Assembly (NCBI GenBank): GCA_963846915.1
Contig: CAWJXV010000004.1
Location: 124,001 to 188,000, forward strand
Length of the DNA: 64,000 nt
Reading direction: 5' to 3'
Source of the DNA: PALSA-612 sp963846915
GTDB taxonomy: Bacteria > Actinomycetota > Thermoleophilia > Gaiellales > Gaiellaceae
The position numbers were made by a program, and so were the translations under genes. The notes beneath the pieces are model-generated. The model was not told the origin of the DNA. It ran no database searches and saw only the letters and a program-made list of their open reading frames with translations. This document shows, in pieces, positions 15,676 to 22,808 of the stretch (position 1 is its first letter; each line of letters opens with the position of its first letter).

Positions 15676-17142
15676 GTGCAGCTGAACGCCAGGCGTCTCG
15701 TCGGCGCGGGGTGGGTTCCCTATCTCGTCGTCGCACTCGTCTTCCTCGGTCTGAGGGTCTGGTCGTACTGGGACGTCTTCGGCCGCCGGGGGGTCGTCTA
15801 CCCGGACACGCAGGTCTACGAGCAGATGACCTCGATGTCGGTGCTGAACGGCGACTTCTGGGCCGGACACGCGCTGAAGACCCCGGGCCTGCCGCTCTTC
15901 TGGAAGCTCCTGCCCGGATCGACGGGAGTCTCGGCTCCGTACGCGCAATGGCTCCTCTCGACCGCAGCATGGCTCGTCCTCGCGACGGTCGTGGCGATGA
16001 CGCTGCGCGGCCGCCGGTTCCGCGTCGTCGGGTTCGCCGTCATCCTCGTGTTCGCGCTCACGCCGCTCGTCGCACAGTGGGACGGCGTGCTGCTGACCGA
16101 GTCGATCGCGATCTCACTCACGGTCCTGCTCCTGGCGGCGCTGATCCTCGTCCTGACCAGGCCGAGCTGGTGGACGGTGTCGTTCGCGCTCGCGACGACG
16201 GTGTGCGGAGCGCTGGCCCGCGACCAGAACAGCGTGTTCGAGCTGCTGCTGCTCGTCCCGGTCGCGGTCGTCGTCGCGTGGCGCGATCACCGGCGCAGCC
16301 TCGGACTCGCGCTCGCGGGCGGCGCCGTCCTCGTCTTCCTCGGCGGGGCCGTGGCGGTCAACCATCGCGGGAGCGAGGCCGGAGTGGGGGAGAACGTGGC
16401 GATCCGCGTGCTCCCCGATCCCGCGACGCTGCGCTACTTCCGGCAGCACGGGATGCCGGTCATCCCAGACATGTACTCGGTCCTGATCTCGAGCCGCTTC
16501 CCGCCGACGCGCTTCTATGAGGTGCCCGAGCTGGCAAGTTTTCGGCGCTGGGCGAGCTCGCGAGGCAACAGCGTCTACCTCGGCTGGCTCGCGACGCATC
16601 CCGGCGCCTCGCTCGGAGAGCCGCTCCGGAACCTCGACCGCATAGTCGCTCCGGCGAAGACGCCGGCGGACGGCCTCGACTTCTTCCGGCCGGCCGGCTA
16701 CTCGAACGCGCTGCCGGGCTTCGCCGCGAGCTTCGTCTACCCGCAGACGGGCTGGCTCGTGGTCGGCTGGATGTGCATCGTCGGTGTCGTTGCACTCGTG
16801 GCCGCGGTGCAGGGCTACGGCCGCCGTGCCTGGCTCGTGCCTGGCCTCGTGCTCGCGTCGACGATCCCGATGGGCATCTTCATCTGGAACGCCGACGCGC
16901 TCGGTCGTGAGCGGCACGTCCTCCCGGTCGGCCTGTTCGGGCGCCTGGGGATGTGGATGCTCGCGCTCTACGTCGTCGACGCCTTCCTCGCGGCCCGCGC
17001 CGCGGAGCGGCGTCAGGTGGACGTCGTACCGGCCGGGAGCGGTGTCTCGACCGGGTCGTCCCCGCTCCACGGGAAGACGACCCAGCGGTCGGTGCGGTTC
17101 CACACGTACTCGCACTGGACGACGCAGCGCGGTTTTTCTTAG
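15676..17142 (+). CDS. multi-pass membrane protein, GT39/GT-C-like
   Basis: 488 residues from GTG 15676. About ten transmembrane segments, with a charged first loop YPDTQVYEQMTSMS after TM1, as in GT-C transferases that use polyprenyl-linked sugars, and a large extracellular loop (residues ~230-350). LLTESIAISLTVLLLAALIL and RDQNSVFELLLLVP are characteristic of this kind of protein. The last ~40 residues (from about 17013) are encoded antisense to a phosphoribosyltransferase remnant and read as Arg/Thr/Ser-rich sequence ending HWTTQRGFS, so the natural C-terminus was probably shorter and has been extended. Likely acts in envelope glycan assembly. Confidence 0.7.
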   Translation: MQLNARRLVGAGWVPYLVVALVFLGLRVWSYWDVFGRRGVVYPDTQVYEQMTSMSVLNGDFWAGHALKTPGLPLFWKLLPGSTGVSAPYAQWLLSTAAWLVLATVVAMTLRGRRFRVVGFAVILVFALTPLVAQWDGVLLTESIAISLTVLLLAALILVLTRPSWWTVSFALATTVCGALARDQNSVFELLLLVPVAVVVAWRDHRRSLGLALAGGAVLVFLGGAVAVNHRGSEAGVGENVAIRVLPDPATLRYFRQHGMPVIPDMYSVLISSRFPPTRFYEVPELASFRRWASSRGNSVYLGWLATHPGASLGEPLRNLDRIVAPAKTPADGLDFFRPAGYSNALPGFAASFVYPQTGWLVVGWMCIVGVVALVAAVQGYGRRAWLVPGLVLASTIPMGIFIWNADALGRERHVLPVGLFGRLGMWMLALYVVDAFLAARAAERRQVDVVPAGSGVSTGSSPLHGKTTQRSVRFHTYSHWTTQRGFS

Positions 17143-17283
17143 ATCACTGCGATCTTGACCTCGCCGACCTTGCCCTCGAGGAACACCTTGACGAGGACGA
17201 GGGTCTGGCCGGTGTCGGCCACGTCGTCGGCGATCAGTACGCGTGCCTCCTGCAGGACGAGGTCAGGCACCGGGAACGCCGGC
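17013..17283 (-). pseudogene. 3' half of a purine-type phosphoribosyltransferase, nonsense mutated
   Basis: Directly after the GT4 stop codon the minus strand reads AFPVPDLVLQEARVLIADDV then ADTGQTLVLVKVFLEGKVGE, the PRPP-binding loop of phosphoribosyltransferases. At 17139-17141 a TAA interrupts the frame exactly where the family has a Tyr (VI-Tyr-EKP); the same frame then continues EKPRCVVQCEYVWNRTDRWV and VFPWSGDDPVETPLPAG to a TGA at 17013. The N-terminal half of the enzyme is missing. So the gene is truncated at its 5' side by the GT4 gene and also carries an in-frame stop. Its last 130 bp overlap antisense with the 3' end of the transferase gene at 15676. Confidence 0.8.
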
Positions 17284-18417
17284 CTACCATGCGCACGCGG
17301 CGAGTGTGCGGGGGACGCGACCCAGCGCCTCTCGGTAGAGATCCTCGTACGCCGAGACGAAGCGCTCGGGGCGGAAGTGGCGTTCCCCGGCCGCCCGAGC
17401 CCTCTCGGCAAGCCGAGTGCGCAGACTCTCGTCGGAGGCGAGGCGGCGCAGAGCCCGACGCAGGGATTCAGGCGTCCGCTCCACGTACAAGACGTCCTGC
17501 TCCGAGACGTACTGCTCGTACCCCTCATGGCGCGTCGTAACGACGGGGAGTCCTAGCGCGAGCGCCTCCTGGAGGGCGAGCGGGAAGCCCTCGCCTGCCG
17601 AGGACGGAGCCACGAACGCGTCCGCACAGGCGATCAGCTCGCCAAAGCGATCGTGCTCCATAAACGGGATCAGCCGGCCGCGCTCGTCGCCACCAGCCCG
17701 GTCGCTAACAGCGATCAGGTCGTACGCGGGATCGCCTGCGGCCAGAAACACGTCGAGACCCTTCTTCGCGACGTCGCGGCCGGCGAACAGCGCAAGGAAG
17801 CGATCCGTCGGTAGATCGAAGGAGCGGCGCACCTGATCACGGTCGATGTCTGCCCCGGCTGGTCCGGGCACGCCGACCGGCAGAACCCTGACGTCGTCGA
17901 GGCTCCACGTGCGTTCGGCCCAGGCGGCGACGGTTGGGTTGTACGTGGCGACTAGGGTCGCGAGCCGCGAGGCCCGGCCGAGGGTCGCGAGCGCGGCACG
18001 CTCGGCGGCGTTCAGCAACGGGGACCTCTGCGGTACGAAGGCGACGTGTTGCGTGAGCACGCTCGGCACGCGTCGCCGCCGGGCGAGCACGAGCGCGGCC
18101 ACCGACGTCCCGTAGATCGCGTCCTGCACGTGGACGACGTCGGCGTTGGCCAGCCTGCTGCGAAGCACAGTCCAGAGAGCCCCGGGCAAGGGCACGGGAT
18201 ACGGAACCCCCAGCCGACGCTCGGCCACGAACGTCGCCGGGACGCGCTCGATCGAGACGCCGTTCCGGTCCTCGACGTGCGCCGCCCTGGTCGAGCGGCA
18301 ACAGACAACGGTGACGTCGTGCCCACGGCCGGCCAGACCTTCGGCGAGCGTCTCGGTGAAACGCTCGATCCCGCCGACGTGAGGCCGGTAATGGGCACTG
18401 ACGAGGAGCAGCCGCAT
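17284..18417 (-). CDS. GT4 family glycosyltransferase
   Basis: 377 residues from ATG 18417, preceded by AGGGAAGG; an ATG at 18435 overlapping the upstream stop is possible. GT-B fold: HYRPHVGGIERFTETLAEGL at residues 9-28 (the GGIE loop), DVVHVQDAIYGTS, and the C-terminal nucleotide-sugar site GRDVAKKGLDVFLAAG with SSAGEGFPLALQEALALGLP (E-x7-E). It transfers a sugar from a nucleotide donor at the cytoplasmic face. It follows the methyltransferase gene at 18432 closely, suggesting an operon. It abuts a phosphoribosyltransferase remnant whose 5' half it replaces. Confidence 0.85.
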   Translation of the reverse strand: MRLLLVSAHYRPHVGGIERFTETLAEGLAGRGHDVTVVCCRSTRAAHVEDRNGVSIERVPATFVAERRLGVPYPVPLPGALWTVLRSRLANADVVHVQDAIYGTSVAALVLARRRRVPSVLTQHVAFVPQRSPLLNAAERAALATLGRASRLATLVATYNPTVAAWAERTWSLDDVRVLPVGVPGPAGADIDRDQVRRSFDLPTDRFLALFAGRDVAKKGLDVFLAAGDPAYDLIAVSDRAGGDERGRLIPFMEHDRFGELIACADAFVAPSSAGEGFPLALQEALALGLPVVTTRHEGYEQYVSEQDVLYVERTPESLRRALRRLASDESLRTRLAERARAAGERHFRPERFVSAYEDLYREALGRVPRTLAACAW

Positions 18418-18431
18418 GCTTCCTTCCCTCG

Positions 18432-19172
18432 TCATTGGGCCGGCGCGCAGGCGCGGGCGAGGTAGAAGATCGCCAGCCCACGGACGAGTGGAACAGAGGC
18501 AGCTACGCGGTCGGCGCGGTCGAGGAGCGGCTCCACCCGGCGCGGGCCGGGAGGCGTGTACAAGGGTCCGTACTCGACCGAGACTGCCTCGAAGCCCGAG
18601 CCGGCGAGCCAGTTCCGCAGGTTCGAGGGGGTGATCCGCAGCACGCCGCGCTCCTCGCGCTGGAACAGGCCCATGAGCGCCGTGATCGGAAAGCGTGGAT
18701 TAGCTTCGAGGAAGACGATCGGCGCGCCCGGTTGGAGGGCGGCGCGCAACTCGCCGAGTACCCGCCCGGGGTCGTCGATGTGGTGCAGAACATCGACCCC
18801 GTATCCCCCCGCGACCGAGCCCGGCTCGAGAGGCAGCGCTCCGTGCACGGCCCGTAGCTCGACTCGGTCGGCGTACTCCGCCAGGCGGTCCCGGGCCAGT
18901 TCGAGCATCGACTCGGAGAGGTCGAGACCGACGTAGCGAGTGCCTGGATGCGCTCGGAGGAGCTCAGCAGCGACTTGCGCGGTTCCGCAGCCGAGCTCGA
19001 CCACCGGACCGTCGTCGAGCGCGGAGCCGAGCGAGCCTGCGATCACACGCGCCTTCAGCTCCTGGTTTCGGGGCCATTGCGAGCGCAGGAAGCGCCTGTC
19101 GTAGCGGTCGGCCAGCTTCTCGAAGAAGCGGCGCTGCGCCTCCTCCGCCTCAACTCGTTCGGGTCGCGTCAC
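18432..19172 (-). CDS. class I SAM-dependent methyltransferase
   Basis: 246 residues from GTG 19172 (VTRPERVEAEEAQRRFFEKL); the longer upstream frame is Arg/Ser-rich and rejected. SAM motifs: VVELGCGTAQVAAELLRAHP, YVGLDLSESMLELARDRLAE, then a GGYGVDVLHHIDDPGRVLGE block and GAPIVFLEANPRFP. The C-terminus carries EERGVLRITPSNLRNWLAGS and a weakly hydrophobic end (VPLVRGLAIFYLARA). The layout resembles methyltransferases of lipid, quinone or sugar pathways. Four-base contact with the downstream GT4 start region indicates co-transcription. Substrate unknown. Confidence 0.8.
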   Translation of the reverse strand: MTRPERVEAEEAQRRFFEKLADRYDRRFLRSQWPRNQELKARVIAGSLGSALDDGPVVELGCGTAQVAAELLRAHPGTRYVGLDLSESMLELARDRLAEYADRVELRAVHGALPLEPGSVAGGYGVDVLHHIDDPGRVLGELRAALQPGAPIVFLEANPRFPITALMGLFQREERGVLRITPSNLRNWLAGSGFEAVSVEYGPLYTPPGPRRVEPLLDRADRVAASVPLVRGLAIFYLARACAPAQ

Positions 19173-19469
19173 TCCGGACCGCGACGATACCGCCTGGCAG
19201 CTAGAGGGGACGCACCGCCGTGGTGACGAGGGACGAGTAGCCTGATCCGCTGCGGCACGACGGGAGTGTGAGAAACCTGCCGCCAGGGGCATGGGTCGGC
19301 GCCTCAGCGGCGACCGTGATGCGTCATGCACGCCTTCGCGGGCGGTTCCCGTCCGCCAGTCGTCCGCCGGTCCACGAAAAGGCCGGACTGTTCACGGACG
19401 AACACGGACGTCAACCGGGGGAGGTCGGTAGGGCGCAATCCCTGTGCTGGTGCGGGATTTCGTCCTCTA

Positions 19470-19487
19470 AGAACTCGTTTCAGAATG
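19470..19487 (+). repeat. 18-bp direct repeat, copy 1
   Basis: AGAACTCGTTTCAGAATG, identical to 20560-20577 and in the same orientation. The two copies bracket a secreted-protein gene and an integrase tail, so they may be recombination or attachment-site remnants or ends of a lost element. Confidence 0.7.
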
Positions 19488-19550
19488 AACTTCATTGGGG
19501 TTTCGCGGGTCCTGGCCGGTTCTCGTCACGTTCGGTCCAGCCAATCACCG

Positions 19551-19577
19551 GGAGAGCCGCCCGAAAGGCGGCTCTCC
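19551..19577 (-). terminator. hairpin terminator for the secreted-protein gene
   Basis: GGAGAGCCGCC pairs perfectly with GGCGGCTCTCC across a CGAAA loop, 28 bp beyond the stop codon of the gene at 19605-20084. An 11-bp stem with no clear T-run. Confidence 0.6.
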
Positions 19578-19604
19578 GTGTCAGCAAGGCACAAGCGGGA
19601 TCGA

Positions 19605-20084
19605 CTACTTGCAGTCGACGCTGGGCTTCTCGAACGTCACGGTCACGTCGCCGTTGGCGTTGACGGTGATGTGGTCGACCTCGTGAATGAGGAGGTTATT
19701 GCCCGGCCCGTGTCCGATGAGGCGATAGTTGTTCACGTCCGTTGCCGTGAACTGGCCGTTCTGGAGGCTGCCTTTGAACGTCCCTTGCGACACGCCGGTC
19801 GCCTTGTATGCGTCGCCCGTGACGCTCCCCGTCAAGTCGCTGCCCTGAGGCTGAAAGTGGTACTTGCCCGAGACGTTGTTACCGTTGACGGTCGTCGTCA
19901 TCAGGATGTGCAGGTCGATCGTGCCGGAGACGTCCTCGCCTGCGCCACCGTTGGCACAGGGGATGAAGTCGCTCCACGGGATCGTCTGGTTGACGTCGTT
20001 CTGCGTCACCCCGGCTGAAGCAACGCCAGCCACCACGCCAGCGACAACAACCGTCGCCAAGAGCAGCTTGAAACCTCTACGCAT
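19605..20084 (-). CDS. secreted hypothetical protein
   Basis: 159 residues from ATG 20084, preceded by GGGAGGGAA, which fixes the start; the longer frame is discarded. Signal peptide MRRGFKLLLATVVVAGVVAG with cleavage near ASAGVTQ. The mature part is Asn/Thr/Gly-rich and probably all-beta: GTIDLHILMTTTVNGNNVSG, GKYHFQPQG, GDAYKATGVSQGTFKG, DHITVNANGDVTVTFEKPS. Two Cys (PCANGG and the terminal DCK). It resembles in style the secreted protein at 20674; both lie between recombination scars. Function unknown; an extracellular binding or surface protein is possible. Confidence 0.75.
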   Translation of the reverse strand: MRRGFKLLLATVVVAGVVAGVASAGVTQNDVNQTIPWSDFIPCANGGAGEDVSGTIDLHILMTTTVNGNNVSGKYHFQPQGSDLTGSVTGDAYKATGVSQGTFKGSLQNGQFTATDVNNYRLIGHGPGNNLLIHEVDHITVNANGDVTVTFEKPSVDCK

Positions 20085-20164
20085 GTTCCCTCCCCTATCG
20101 ATTGACTCCCAGGGGGCCTGCCGCTGGGATGCGTCTAGGAGTCTTGGCGGCATTCCGGCCGGTG

Positions 20165-20352
20165 TCAAGCTCCAAGTCCCCACCGAGGCACCGCTTCGAC
20201 ACCGAACCTAAAGGCTAAGCGGCCTCCCTCGAAGTAGGCATCGAGCAGTCGGGCCGCCTCCTCCTCGTTGCCCGGCATGAGGTGTCCGTATCGGTCGTAA
20301 GTGATGGTGACGCTGCTGTGTCCCATGTAAGTGCTGAGCGCCTTGGAGGACG
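20165..20352 (-). pseudogene. C-terminal remnant of a tyrosine-type phage integrase
   Basis: The minus strand reads KALSTYMGHSSVTITYDRYG followed by HLMPGNEEEAARLLDAY, the end of the tyrosine recombinase catalytic domain (LGHSS-like helix and the nucleophile Tyr in YDRYGH). The upstream catalytic Arg and His-Xaa-Xaa-Arg boxes are missing; upstream of KAL the frame is unrelated Ser/Arg-rich sequence. Only the last ~45 codons of the enzyme survive. It lies between the two 18-bp direct repeats, and I take it as a scar of an integrated element. Confidence 0.75.
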
Positions 20353-20559
20353 GCGGGTCAGCGAACGCTCTCGACGCGCGGCGCTCTCGCCCCACACGTC
20401 GAGGGCTGCAGCTTGGCGGAGTGTTTGGTCCCTGGGTAAGGAGGGGGTAGTACGGCGGCGCGGGGTTCGGCATGTGCCAGGCCAGGCCGGGGCGCGGATC
20501 GGACACGCGCGCACGGAGCAGCTGACCCCGCAGTTTCGCTTCTCCCTGCGATTCTCTTT

Positions 20560-20577
20560 AGAACTCGTTTCAGAATG
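20560..20577 (+). repeat. 18-bp direct repeat, copy 2
   Basis: AGAACTCGTTTCAGAATG, identical to the copy at 19470-19487. Bases just before it (CTCTTT against CCTCTA) are partly alike, so the repeat may once have been longer. Confidence 0.7.
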
Positions 20578-20615
20578 GGCCGCCGGGTTCGTTCAGCCCT
20601 GAGGGGCTGGGAACT

Positions 20616-20644
20616 GCGAAGGCCCGCCGGGGGCGGGCCTTCGC
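20616..20644 (-). terminator. strong hairpin terminator
   Basis: GCGAAGGCCCGCC pairs perfectly with GGCGGGCCTTCGC over a 3-base GGG loop: 13 bp, 30 bp after the stop of the secreted-protein gene at 20674-21198. Confidence 0.65.
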
Positions 20645-20673
20645 GTTCAGTGCGTTGTCGTTCGGGCGTTGTT

Positions 20674-21198
20674 TTAGGGGGCGAGCAGGGCGCAGAGGTC
20701 TGTTTCGTTGCCGGTGAGCGTGATGCTCGCCCACGCGCCGGACCAGTCCGCTGCGGCAACGAGATGGCCCGTGGTCACGAAGAGGCCGATCGGGTGGCCG
20801 GTGTTCGCGCTGCTGATCGGGCCGACAGCGAGCAGGTTGTGACCCGTTGCGTCCTCGAGAAACGAGACGGTGGGATTGACGGTCGGGCTGGGATACGTCG
20901 TGAATGTGCCCGGTCCGCCGAGGTTCTCGATGATCGTTTTGCCGGTGTTCGTGTTGGTAAAGCTCTCGAAGAGCTTGCCGTTGATCTTCTGGATCAGGGT
21001 GCCGTCGGGCAGAGTCGTCTGGCTCGTGTAGTACTCGTTGTCGCTGACGGGCACCACATTCACGGGGAACGCGCAGTGTGTCGTGTCCGTAAACGGAGTG
21101 TTTCCGACCGGAACACGGGGATCGCCGCCCGCTGCGGTTCCCGCAAGCACTCCGACGGCCGCGACCGCGGCAAACCCCAAAAGGATGAATCTCTTCAT
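20674..21198 (-). CDS. secreted hypothetical protein
   Basis: 174 residues from ATG 21198 with GGGGAGACAAG just upstream. Signal peptide MKRFILLGFAAVAAVGVLAG with cleavage after TAAGG. The mature part is Thr/Asn/Gly-rich and beta-like: HCAFPVNVVPVSDNEYYTSQ, LPDGTLIQKINGKLFESFTN, NTGKTIIENLGGPGTFTTYP. Two Cys (HCAF and the terminal LCALL). The length, Cys placement and sequence style resemble the secreted protein at 19605, suggesting distant paralogues or family members. Its own hairpin terminator follows. Function unknown. Confidence 0.75.
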   Translation of the reverse strand: MKRFILLGFAAVAAVGVLAGTAAGGDPRVPVGNTPFTDTTHCAFPVNVVPVSDNEYYTSQTTLPDGTLIQKINGKLFESFTNTNTGKTIIENLGGPGTFTTYPSPTVNPTVSFLEDATGHNLLAVGPISSANTGHPIGLFVTTGHLVAAADWSGAWASITLTGNETDLCALLAP

Positions 21199-21620
21199 CT
21201 TGTCTCCCCTTCTCTCGGTCCACCCTGGAAAGGTGGCCCTATACCACGAACAGAGCAGCGCCTCCAGAAACGCTGCCTCAGCACGGCTGAGACGGGTGGC
21301 AGCGAGGAAGAAGAGCTTGCGACGAAGAAGAACGGCAGGGCTCTAGGCCGTCTGCACGACTGACTCGGTGTCTTCACCAGCAAGGACATCGTCACTACCC
21401 ACTCACACAGCCGCAGCAAGAACGCCACATAGCTCACGCCGACGCCAACGGTAACCAGTGCCGTGCGGAGATAACGCGGTTGCTGGTGCGCCAGTTGTGC
21501 GCCAGTGCGCGCCAGCGTAGAGCGGTTTCCAGCGGATCTGAGCGGAAGCGGCGAGCTGCCCTGCGCTCACACCTGGGCAGCCGGAATCCCGCTCGGGTAG
21601 CGGGATTCGGCTCTGCGAGG
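21199..21620. other. non-coding stretch downstream of tRNA-Ser
   Basis: 422 bp with no gene. It contains imperfect tandem copies of GTGCGCCAG at 21486-21517, about 100 bp beyond the 3' end of tRNA-Ser(CGA), possibly a trace of an integrated element. Confidence 0.45.
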
Positions 21621-21709
21621 CGGAGGGGGAGGGATTTGAACCCTCGACGGACGGAACCGCCCGTAACGGTTTTCGAGACCGCCGCATTCGACCGCTCTGC
21701 CACCCCTCC
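21621..21709 (-). tRNA. tRNA-Ser (anticodon CGA)
   Basis: 89 nt. Acceptor GGAGGGG pairs with CCCCTCC, discriminator G. Anticodon loop CTCGAAA between GCGGT and ACCGT gives anticodon CGA. A long variable arm, typical of tRNA-Ser, follows, then a T-arm with GGGTTCAAATCCC. CCA is not encoded. Confidence 0.93.
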
Positions 21710-21746
21710 GCGGTCGACCTAGGTTAGCGGGGGCTTCCGAGCGAAG

Positions 21747-21837
21747 CGGAGAAGGAGGGATTCGAACCCTCGAGGCAGGGATTACCCCACCTAACGCCTT
21801 AGCAGGGCGCCGCCTTCAGCCACTCGGCCACTTCTCC
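21747..21837 (-). tRNA. tRNA-Ser (anticodon GCT)
   Basis: 91 nt. Acceptor GGAGAAG pairs with CTTCTCC, discriminator G. Anticodon loop CTGCTAA between GCGCC and GGCGT gives anticodon GCT. Long variable arm and T-arm GGGTTCGAATCCC. CCA is not encoded. Only 37 bp separate it from tRNA-Ser(CGA), so the two probably share a transcript. Confidence 0.93.
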
Positions 21838-21860
21838 GAGCGCGTCAGGATACAGGGGGC

Positions 21861-22154
21861 TCAGTCGTGCACGCGCGCGATGAGCTCTTCGCGCTTGATC
21901 ACGCGCACCGATGTGCCGGCCATGCGAATGTCGTAACCGGCGTCGCGTGGGTACAGAACCTTGTCGCCCGGCTCGATGCCGTTCACGTCCGGCCCGACGG
22001 CGGTGACGATCCCCGAGCGGCACGGCGTCTCGGCGCTCGCCGGGATGATCAGCCCGCCGCGCGTCTCCGCCTCGCCCTCCGACGGCTGGACGACGACGAA
22101 GTCGTCGAGCGGCTCGAGGCTGAGGTCGACGCGCTGGTGCGGCTGGTCGAGCAT
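21861..22154 (-). CDS. groES: co-chaperonin GroES-type protein (orphan)
   Basis: 97 residues, ATG start, the usual Cpn10 length. Recognisable blocks: LSLEPLDDFVVVQPSEGEAE (N-terminal strand), TRGGLIIPASAETPCRSGIV (mobile loop region, residues ~31-50), VTAVGPDVNGIEPGDKVLYP and the C-terminal TSVRVIKREELIARV. GroES caps the GroEL folding chamber. There is no groEL next to it: downstream are tRNA-Ser genes and upstream an ABC-ATPase remnant, so this is either the sole groES in an unlinked arrangement or a second, specialised copy. The loop carries PCRSG, unlike common GroES sequences. Confidence 0.8.
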   Translation of the reverse strand: MLDQPHQRVDLSLEPLDDFVVVQPSEGEAETRGGLIIPASAETPCRSGIVTAVGPDVNGIEPGDKVLYPRDAGYDIRMAGTSVRVIKREELIARVHD

Positions 22155-22175
22155 GGTCGAAGCGTAGCGCCGAAC

Positions 22176-22748
22176 TCAGAGGCGCCCGGCGTCGATGATG
22201 CGTTGGAGAAACTGCCGCGTGCGGTCCTCGCGCGGCGCGGTGAAGATCTGCTGCGGGTCGCCCTACTCGAGGATGACGCCGCCGTCGAGGAAGCAGACGC
22301 GATTGGCGATGTCGCGCGCGAAGCCCATCTCGTGCGTCGCGATCACCATCGTCATGCCGCCGCTGGCCAGTTCGCGGATCACCTCCAGAACCTCGGCGAC
22401 GAGCTCCGGATCGAGCGCGCTCGTCACCTCGTCGAGCAGCATCAGCTCCGGCTTCATCGCGAGCGCCCGCACGATCGCGGCGCGCTGCTGCTGGCCGCCC
22501 GAGAGCCGATCCGGGTAGGCGTCGCGCTTGTCGGCAAGCCCGAAGCGCGCGAGCAGCTCCATCGCCTCGGACTCGGCCTGCTCCTTCGGCAACCCCAGCA
22601 CCTTGCGCGGGCCGAGCGTCGCGTTGCGAAGCACGGTCATGTGGGGGAACAGGTTGAACGCCTGGAAGACGATGCCGATGCTGCGGCGGACGCGGTTGAC
22701 GTCGACCGCCTGCCGTCTCCTGACCTGGAGGTCGGAGCGGACGGCCCG
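22176..22748 (-). pseudogene. amino-acid ABC transporter ATP-binding protein remnant (GlnQ-like)
   Basis: The frame holds RRSIGIVFQAFNLFPHMTVL (Q-loop), DRLSGGQQQRAAIVRALAMK (signature), LMLLDEVTSALDPELVAEVL (Walker B) and MVIATHEMGFARDIANRV (H-loop), all typical of polar amino-acid transporter ATPases. Two defects are visible. A TAG at 22263-22265 splits the frame after FLDGGVILE; the same frame continues GDPQQIFTAPREDRTRQFLQ to the normal end at 22176. The 5' part with Walker A is absent: an in-frame TGA (22749-22751) lies just before SDLQVRRRQAVDVNRVRR. No permease or binding-protein gene is nearby. A non-functional relic. Confidence 0.85.
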
Positions 22749-22808
22749 TCACCGAACCGCCCGCTCAGTCCGCTCTCCCGCGTCCAGGGGAGTGTGGTGT
22801 CTGTGTTT

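Larger units (their letters stand above)
19173..19604. other. non-coding stretch with repeat and terminator
   Basis: 432 bp without a supported gene. It holds one copy of the 18-bp direct repeat (19470-19487) and the hairpin at 19551-19577. The open frames crossing it have no recognisable motifs. Confidence 0.5.
20353..20673. other. non-coding stretch with repeat and terminator
   Basis: 321 bp without a supported gene: upstream flank of the integrase tail, the second 18-bp repeat (20560-20577) and a strong hairpin (20616-20644). The small frames here are Arg/Pro-rich and look like chance. Confidence 0.5.

Noticed and set aside
17139..22265. Stop-codon reassignment or readthrough explaining TAA (17139) and TAG (22263)
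   Set aside because: Both genes also lack their 5' halves, and TAA and TAG end many intact genes here; decay is the simpler reading.
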